Below, piece by piece: positions 6,837-11,398 of a stretch of 11,398 nucleotides of DNA. The translations under genes and the position numbers were made by a program. The DNA comes from Rickettsiales bacterium (GTDB lineage: Bacteria > Pseudomonadota > Alphaproteobacteria > Rickettsiales > Anaplasmataceae). The stretch spans positions 1 to 11,398 of the forward strand of contig JAITFM010000039.1 in assembly GCA_031281335.1 (NCBI GenBank), read 5' to 3'. Position 1 is the first letter of the stretch; each line of letters begins with the position of its first letter. The notes under the pieces were generated by a model that had not been told where the DNA came from, made no database searches, and worked only from the letters and a program-made list of their open reading frames with translations.

Positions 6837-7709
6837 CTATAAAGATTCTGCACCACCTATGACTTCGATCAAGTCAGTTGTAATTGCTGCTTGACGAGAG
6901 CGATTATAAAGCAATGCTAGCTTATTCAGTATCTCTTTAGTGTTTCTATTTGCTGATTCCATGGCAACCATTCTAGAACTATTCTCACTTGCTGCGCTCT
7001 CAAGTAAAGCAGAGTAAAGGGCAGCTATAACGTAACTTTGAATCAAAGATCGTAAAATAAATTCAGTATTTTGTGGCTCATATTCATAGCTGTAATCTGC
7101 TGTTGGATCAGCCAAAGAGTTATCAATCAAGGATGAATCTTTACTCCATGGTTTTATTGTTTCCAACGTTGGTTTTTGTGTGAAAGTATTATAAAACTTG
7201 TTATAGAAAACCTCAATTTTATTGTACTTACTGAGATCCATACTATCAATCAAGGATTCTATATGCCTTAGCGTAATTCCCTTGCTATTTTCAATTTTCA
7301 AAATACTTTTAGAGTCAAACCTATTTTTACCTATATCAAAAGCTTTTTTACCCCAAAATATAATATCTACCCTTCTGCCATTTGCAATTAATTTATTTAC
7401 ATGCTCTTGACTAAATTTGACAATGGAAGAATTAAAGTTGCCGCACAAGCCACGATCAGATGCAATAATAAATACTAGGTGAGGACCATCATCACTAGTG
7501 TTTAAAACTTTTGCCAGTAATTCTTGATCAACCGCTAACACTAATGAAGAAACAATGCCATGCAGCTTAGATATATACAATTTTGAACTTGATAGCTTCT
7601 TTTGGCTCTGCAATAACTTCGCTGCAGAAACCATTTGCATTATTTTTGTAGTTTTCTGTACAGACCTAATATTCTTAATTCTTAAGGATAATTCCTTTAA
7701 GCTCTTCAT
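6837..7709 (-). CDS. atpG: F1F0 ATP synthase subunit gamma
   Basis: Gamma is the central rotating shaft of F1, linking proton flow through F0 to catalysis in the alpha/beta ring at the inner membrane. The 290-residue protein has the two conserved termini that form the coiled-coil shaft. These are the N-terminal [20 protein letters not shown] block and the C-terminal [32 protein letters not shown] region. The central Rossmann-like region carries the [13 protein letters not shown] signature. In most bacteria atpG lies inside atpHAGDC. Here neither neighbour is an atp gene: pmbA follows, and a repeat-filled spacer precedes. Split ATP synthase loci are known in Rickettsiales. It has only a weak AGAG ribosome site and a very short predicted leader. 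Confidence 0.96.
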   Translation of the reverse strand: MKSLKELSLRIKNIRSVQKTTKIMQMVSAAKLLQSQKKLSSSKLYISKLHGIVSSLVLAVDQELLAKVLNTSDDGPHLVFIIASDRGLCGNFNSSIVKFSQEHVNKLIANGRRVDIIFWGKKAFDIGKNRFDSKSILKIENSKGITLRHIESLIDSMDLSKYNKIEVFYNKFYNTFTQKPTLETIKPWSKDSSLIDNSLADPTADYSYEYEPQNTEFILRSLIQSYVIAALYSALLESAASENSSRMVAMESANRNTKEILNKLALLYNRSRQAAITTDLIEVIGGAESL

Positions 7710-7729
7710 TCTATATACAACTCTGGTTT

Positions 7730-7756
7730 ATTAAAATATACAGCTGTTCATGTCAA
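7730..7756 (-). promoter_or_regulatory. Probable promoter of atpG-pmbA
   Basis: On the minus strand there is a perfect -35 TTGACA (7751-7756) and a -10 TTTAAT (7730-7735, five of six consensus bases) with a short 15-nt spacer. A TAATAA with a 17-nt spacer is the alternative. Initiation would be about 14 nt before the atpG ATG. Confidence 0.5.
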
Positions 7757-7845
7757 AAAACAAGTTCTTTTGATATGAAGAAGATATAATACCAACCTCT
7801 GTTATTGGGGAAGGCAAATAAAATATACCACAAATTCACTCAAAC

Positions 7846-7913
7846 CTGCCAATTGCAGGCAAAAAGAGCGCTTACAGAGTTCTTCCTTCTCCATCTAATG
7901 CCTAACATTAGAT
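7846..7913. other. Two hairpins upstream of atpG
   Basis: CCTGC/GCAGG (7846-7860, 5-nt loop) is followed by a perfect 9-bp stem CATCTAATG/CATTAGATG (7891-7913, 5-nt loop). On the plus strand CTTTTG follows the longer stem, which resembles a weak intrinsic terminator, but no plus-strand gene ends here. The T-run is short. It may equally be a remnant of a mobile repeat. Confidence 0.4.
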
Positions 7914-7985
7914 GCTTTTGACAAAATACGAGACAGCAGTGGAAAAAAGCTATAACGTTACCTCAATAGAAACGAAAAAAACTAC

Positions 7986-8014
7986 TTGACAAATCTCACC
8001 AAACCCATTATCAT
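7986..8014 (+). promoter_or_regulatory. Near-consensus sigma-70 promoter inside repeat copy C
   Basis: TTGACA (7986-7991), a 17-nt spacer, then TATCAT (8009-8014). It points away from atpG and towards the 3' end of clpB, and no intact plus-strand gene lies downstream. Any transcript would be noncoding, or would carry the broken small frame, and could run antisense into clpB. Confidence 0.65.
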
Positions 8015-8055
8015 AGTAGTGAAGCTATTATTTATCTTCAGTCTGTGCAGATAAA

Positions 8056-8159
8056 ACGACAAAAAACTCAATGTACTTGGTGCCTTATGTTTAATTTTTT
8101 GCACTATGTGCACCTCATGTCTTTATAAACTTTCAAGGTTTTTACCTAATATAAGCTGA
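8056..8159 (+). pseudogene. Decayed small secreted-type peptide in repeat copy C
   Basis: Aligned with the intact start in copy D (11327), the ATG has become ACG (8056-8058) and about 10 bp (AAAATTCAGT) are missing, shifting the frame. From 8061 the old frame is still open for 32 codons to TGA (8157-8159). It begins KKLNVLGALCLIFC and has a CTSCL segment where copy D has AAACL. The pattern is a few Lys, a hydrophobic stretch, then Cys, which resembles a lipoprotein signal sequence. No usable start remains in this frame. Confidence 0.5.
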
Positions 8160-8321
8160 AACGCGCTTATAAGTCATTTAAGACAGTAAAAAACGCCAAT
8201 TTATAAAGTTAATATAAATAATTAGCCACCAACGGGACTTCTTTTGCTTTTTTTCTTTATTCGGTAAATTTCTTAAATATCATGGCTAAAGTAATTCATG
8301 AACCAGGCAGAAAGGTATCAT

Positions 8322-8340
8322 TCCAGCGCGTGACGCTGGA
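8322..8340. repeat. Short GC-rich palindrome
   Basis: TCCAGCG-CGTGA-CGCTGGA is a perfect 7-bp stem with a 5-nt loop, sharply more GC-rich than the surrounding spacer. No T-run follows on either strand, so a terminator is unlikely. It looks like a short palindromic repeat element. The remaining spacer to the clpB stop (8341-8474) is AT-rich and shows nothing I can name. Confidence 0.55.
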
Positions 8341-8474
8341 TGGCTTTGTTGTAAACTGACTTTTATTATATGATTACCTTTTTATGGCATCTTGTATATC
8401 TCATTTTACCATTCCGCTGAACAGATACAAAATATTTAGTATACTCTTTTTTTCAACAAAAATACACAGTGAAT

Positions 8475-11036
8475 TTAGATCTTTTTAACTAAGATTTCGT
8501 TACCAGAAGCGTACACTATTAGCTCATCACCTTCTGTTACTTCTCCCGATAAAACTAACTTAGCTAGATTATTTTGAATACACTCCTGTATTACCCTTTT
8601 TAGCGGTCTTGCTCCATACTCAGGATCATAGCCGGTTTGTGCTATTAGTTCTTTAGCTTCCTGTGACAAATTTATACTTAGTTTGCGCTTAGCAAGTGTT
8701 TTTTGTAAATAAGAAAACTGGACATCTATAATTTTATAAATGTCGTCCTTGGTTAAACTGTGGAATATAATAATCTCATCTAGTCTGTTTAGAAATTCCG
8801 GACGAAATGCAGATTTAACTATTTGCATCACTTCGCTTTTTACAGAGTCAGCAGTGCCTTTAAGCATTATCTCAGCACCAAGGTTAGAAGTTAAAATTAA
8901 TATGGTATTGCGGAAATCAATTAATTTGCCGTGGCTATCGGTAAGTCTGCCTTCATCCAAAATCTGCAGTAATAGATTAAATATATCTGGATTTGCTTTT
9001 TCTATCTCATCAAACAAAATTACCTGATATGGTCTTCTTCTTACTGCCTCAGTCAACCTGCCGCCTTGCTCATAGCCAACATACCCAGGAGGTGCACCAA
9101 TTAGCTTTGAAACAGAGTGTTTTTCCATGTACTCTGACATATCAGAACGCAGAAGTGCTGATTGGTCATCAAACAAAAATTCGGCAAGGGCTTTCGCAAG
9201 TTCCGTTTTTCCAACTCCGGTTGGGCCCAAGAATAAAAATGAACCAAAAGGCCGATTAGTGTCTTGCACACCAGAACGAGAGCGCCTAACTGCATTGCTT
9301 ATTGCTTTTATTGCATCCTTTTGTCCTATCACTCTTTTTCCTATTTCATTCTCCATGTTGAGGAGCTTTTCTTTTTCACTGTGCATCATATTATCAACTG
9401 GAATTCCTGTCCACTTTGAAACGATATTTGCAATATCATTCTCAGTAACTTCTTTCTTTAGGAAGCTATCAGTAACTTCCTCCTGATCTTTTAGCTCATT
9501 TTCAAGCTGAGGAATTACACCATACATTAGCTCTCCTGCCTTTTCTAAATTTCCACTGCGCTGAGCTAATTCTAGTTCTTTTCTAGCGTTATCTAATTTT
9601 TCTGCTGTTTCTTGTATTCTAGCTATTTTATTCTTTTCCATCTGCCATTTACTGTTTAAGTCAGCAAACTTACTGTTTAGGTTTTCGATTTCTTCGTTTA
9701 TCCTCTTTAAACGCTGCTTGGAGTTTTCATCACGTTCTTTTTTTAGAGCCTCTGACTCAATTTTTAGTTGTATGATCTTTCTCTCAAGCTCATCAATAAT
9801 CTCGGGTTTACTATCCATTTCAATTCTCACCCTACTTGCCGCTTCATCAATTAAATCAATCGCTTTATCAGGTAAAAACCTGTCTGTTATATACCTATTG
9901 GATAGTGTTGCAGCAGCGATTATTGCGCCATCTGTAATCCTAGTACCGTGGTGTACTTCATATCTCTCCTTCAAACCCCTCAGTATTGAAATAGTATCAG
10001 TTTCAGTTGATTGAGAAATAAACACAGGCTGGAAACGCCTTGCAAGTGCAGGATCTTTTTCTATATGTTCGCGATATTCGTCTAAAGTTGTAGCCCCTAT
10101 ACAGCGAATTTCTCCACGTGCAAGAGCAGGCTTTAGCAAATTTGAAGCATCCATTGCACCACTTGTTGCTCCTGCTCCAACTAAAGTGTGTAATTCATCG
10201 ATGAATAATATAATTTTTCCCTCTGCTTTTGAAAGCTCATTAATAACCGCCTTTAGCCTTTCTTCAAACTCCCCTCTGAATTTTGTTCCAGCAATCAACG
10301 CACCAAGATCCAGGGCTAAAACTTTTGCATCACGCAAACCAAGCGGCACGTCGTTTGCAACAATTCTATTTGCAAGCCCCTCAACTATCGCAGTCTTTCC
10401 AACACCCGGTTCACCTATCAACACGGGATTATTTTTTGTTCGCCTTAGTGATACCTGCATAGTTCTTCTGATCTCCTCATCACGACCAATTACAGGATCA
10501 AGCTTTCCTTGTATAGCAAGCTCTGTAATATCTTTTGTATATTTCTTTGCTGCATTTAGTTTTTCCTCGCTATTTGGCGAGTCCGCATTGTTGCCCTTTC
10601 TCATTTCTGCAATGACTGAGTTCAACTTTTGTGTAGTCACACCATTTTCCATTAAAATTCTACCCACAGTATCATCTTTCTGTGCAGCAAGACCCTGTAG
10701 TAAACGCTCAATGGTAACAAATGAATCTTTATTTCTCCTTGCAATACCAATTGAATCTTCAAAAACTTTTGCAACCTCTCTTGAAAGTTGGAGGCTACTA
10801 CTTCCCGGACCTTCAACTACTGGAAGCTTTTTTATCGCACCATCCACAGCATCGGAAATATTCTGCATATTTCCACCACAAGTGCCTATCAAATCCTGGA
10901 CTAAACCTGATTCATCTTCAAGCATCACCTTTAGTAAATGCTCAGGCATAAAAACCTGATGCCCAGCTCCCAATGCTTTTATTTGGGCACTTTGAATTAG
11001 GCTTTTTACTTTTTCGGTAAATTTATTTAAGTCCAT
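8475..11036 (-). CDS. clpB: ATP-dependent disaggregase ClpB
   Basis: ClpB is a hexameric AAA+ chaperone that, with DnaK/DnaJ/GrpE, pulls proteins out of aggregates after heat or other stress in the cytoplasm. At 853 residues it is full length. The N-terminal Clp_N domain covers about 1-145 ([14 protein letters not shown] onward). NBD1 has Walker A GEPGVGKT at 208-215, Walker [15 protein letters not shown], and the ATTLDEYR block. The middle coiled-coil domain that marks ClpB, as opposed to ClpA, runs from about 405 to 525. NBD2 has Walker A GPTGVGKT at 604-611, the pore loop [13 protein letters not shown], Walker [11 protein letters not shown], and the C-terminal [10 protein letters not shown] sensor-2 segment. 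No key motif is missing. It stands alone, with a heat-shock-type promoter upstream and a weak ribosome site. Confidence 0.98.
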   Translation of the reverse strand: MDLNKFTEKVKSLIQSAQIKALGAGHQVFMPEHLLKVMLEDESGLVQDLIGTCGGNMQNISDAVDGAIKKLPVVEGPGSSSLQLSREVAKVFEDSIGIARRNKDSFVTIERLLQGLAAQKDDTVGRILMENGVTTQKLNSVIAEMRKGNNADSPNSEEKLNAAKKYTKDITELAIQGKLDPVIGRDEEIRRTMQVSLRRTKNNPVLIGEPGVGKTAIVEGLANRIVANDVPLGLRDAKVLALDLGALIAGTKFRGEFEERLKAVINELSKAEGKIILFIDELHTLVGAGATSGAMDASNLLKPALARGEIRCIGATTLDEYREHIEKDPALARRFQPVFISQSTETDTISILRGLKERYEVHHGTRITDGAIIAAATLSNRYITDRFLPDKAIDLIDEAASRVRIEMDSKPEIIDELERKIIQLKIESEALKKERDENSKQRLKRINEEIENLNSKFADLNSKWQMEKNKIARIQETAEKLDNARKELELAQRSGNLEKAGELMYGVIPQLENELKDQEEVTDSFLKKEVTENDIANIVSKWTGIPVDNMMHSEKEKLLNMENEIGKRVIGQKDAIKAISNAVRRSRSGVQDTNRPFGSFLFLGPTGVGKTELAKALAEFLFDDQSALLRSDMSEYMEKHSVSKLIGAPPGYVGYEQGGRLTEAVRRRPYQVILFDEIEKANPDIFNLLLQILDEGRLTDSHGKLIDFRNTILILTSNLGAEIMLKGTADSVKSEVMQIVKSAFRPEFLNRLDEIIIFHSLTKDDIYKIIDVQFSYLQKTLAKRKLSINLSQEAKELIAQTGYDPEYGARPLKRVIQECIQNNLAKLVLSGEVTEGDELIVYASGNEILVKKI

Positions 11037-11066
11037 GATACAAGTTTAGCTCATATTTATCGGTAT

Positions 11067-11094
11067 ATATAGCAATTGCTTCCTTAATTTCAAG
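11067..11094 (-). promoter_or_regulatory. Probable heat-shock (RpoH/sigma-32) promoter of clpB
   Basis: On the minus strand: CTTGAAA with CTTG at 11091-11094, 17 nt, then GCTATAT at 11067-11073. The alphaproteobacterial heat-shock consensus is CTTG-N17/18-CYTATnT, and only the first base of the -10 differs. The predicted start lies about 24 nt before the ATG. Heat-shock control is the expected regulation of clpB. Confidence 0.65.
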
Positions 11095-11247
11095 CTAGAA
11101 GCCATTCGTTGCTAGGCAGAATTCATATTGCAGAGGTAGTGGTAAATAATTCTGGAGGTTGTGCCCATTGATCGCTAATTTCGCTATTGGACTTCTCGCA
11201 TAGTTTTTGGCAGCATGCTAGGCACATACCCAATATAAAAAAACTAC

Positions 11248-11276
11248 TTGACAAATTTTATCAGCCCTGCTATTAT
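11248..11276 (+). promoter_or_regulatory. Near-consensus sigma-70 promoter in repeat copy D
   Basis: TTGACA (11248-11253), a 17-nt spacer, TATTAT (11271-11276). Start near 11283, giving a leader of about 45 nt before the small ORF at 11327. It is the same architecture as the promoter at 7986. Confidence 0.7.
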
Positions 11277-11326
11277 AAAAATAAGGGTATTTCTGACTCA
11301 AAACTTGTTTTTGATCTGCAGGCTCA

Positions 11327-11398
11327 ATGACAAAATTCAGTAAAAAACTCAGGGTATTTTTTGGCGGATTGTATCAAATTATAGCGGCTGCATGTCTT
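11327..11398 (+). CDS. Small protein with lipoprotein-like signal sequence (partial, runs off window)
   Basis: Twenty-four codons are visible and open to the edge. The N-terminus is MTKFSKKLR, followed by a hydrophobic run (VFFGGLYQIIAAA) and then Cys-Leu. This order of basic, hydrophobic and Cys residues fits a lipoprotein signal peptide, although the AAA-C lipobox lacks the preferred Leu at -3. AGG (11320-11322) lies 4 nt before the ATG and the promoter at 11248 is well placed. The decayed homologue at 8056-8159 supports this being a real, multicopy coding unit. The total length is unknown. In copy A the same frame region is followed by a stop soon after the AAGCTGAAACGCG block, suggesting a peptide of roughly 40-50 residues unless joined to something else. 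Confidence 0.45.
   Translation, partial: MTKFSKKLRVFFGGLYQIIAAACL

Larger units (their letters stand above)
7975..8283 (+). repeat. Dispersed intergenic repeat, full-length copy C
   Basis: This copy links the parts seen separately elsewhere. Its first 20 bp (AAAAAAACTACTTGACAAAT) are identical to the start of copy D at 11237, and it shares the AAAAAACTCA and CATGTCTT blocks with copy D. Its second half (8130-8283) matches copy A and, in the distal blocks, copy B. The order is promoter, small coding frame, AAGCTGAAACGCGCTTATAA, AACGCCAAT, CTTTTGCTTTTTTTC, AAATTTCTTAAATAT. The unit is about 310 bp. Confidence 0.7.
11237..11398 (+). repeat. Dispersed intergenic repeat, copy D (cut by window edge)
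   Basis: It starts with the same 20 bp as copy C, then keeps TCTGCAG, AAAAAACTCA and ends with CATGTCTT, the block that in copy C leads into the second half of the repeat. Copy D has about 10 more bases than C inside the coding part, restoring a frame that begins with ATG. The spacer between clpB and this repeat (11095-11236) has no recognisable gene. Confidence 0.65.

Noticed and set aside
10186..10959. Open plus-strand frame of 257 codons
   Set aside because: It lies wholly opposite clpB NBD1 and the N-domain, with no recognisable domain. clpB itself is unmistakable.
11095..11223. Open minus-strand stretch of about 40 codons between clpB and repeat copy D
   Set aside because: No start codon in frame, no family recognised, and it runs into the clpB promoter region. 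At most it is a gene remnant.

Overview
The window looks like a Wolbachia chromosome segment (Alphaproteobacteria, Rickettsiales). The DNA is AT-rich. It carries ordinary alphaproteobacterial housekeeping genes, an ATP synthase gamma gene standing apart from other atp genes, a large coiled-coil protein of host-interaction type, and spacers filled with dispersed degenerate repeats. The genus is my inference from gene style and repeat texture. I cannot name the strain.

Layout, left to right. Positions 1-462 hold two degenerate copies of an intergenic repeat and then the promoter of rsmE (463-1188, +), a 16S rRNA m3U1498 methyltransferase. Converging on it, with an 87-bp tail-to-tail overlap in exact codon register, is a 789-residue coiled-coil protein (1102-3471, -). 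It has an unrecognised N-terminal region, six 11-residue tandem repeats, a long coiled coil that contains an internal duplication, a KKKK nuclear-localisation-like patch and a Ser/Asn/Tyr-rich tail. It is the best candidate here for a secreted effector. Next is a two-gene cold-shock unit on the minus strand: a cold-shock-domain protein (5055-5309) followed 10 nt later by a DEAD-box RNA helicase (3800-5044) whose motif II reads DETD. A second minus-strand unit is atpG (6837-7709) followed 18 nt later by pmbA/tldE (5484-6818).

The 765-bp spacer 7710-8474 holds the atpG promoter, a perfect 9-bp hairpin, a full-length copy of the dispersed repeat with its own near-consensus sigma-70 promoter, and a GC-rich palindrome. 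clpB (8475-11036, -) follows, preceded by a good match to the alphaproteobacterial heat-shock (RpoH) promoter. The last 160 bp begin another copy of the dispersed repeat. Here its promoter leads into an intact start of a small protein with a lipoprotein-like signal sequence, cut by the window edge.

The stress genes (ClpB, cold-shock protein, DEAD-box helicase) sit in separate transcription units. The most unusual material is (i) the coiled-coil protein, with its repeats and antisense overlap, and (ii) the dispersed module of promoter plus small secreted-type peptide. The latter appears promoter-intact but coding-broken at 7975-8283, apparently coding-intact at 11237-11398, and without a promoter at 1-300.
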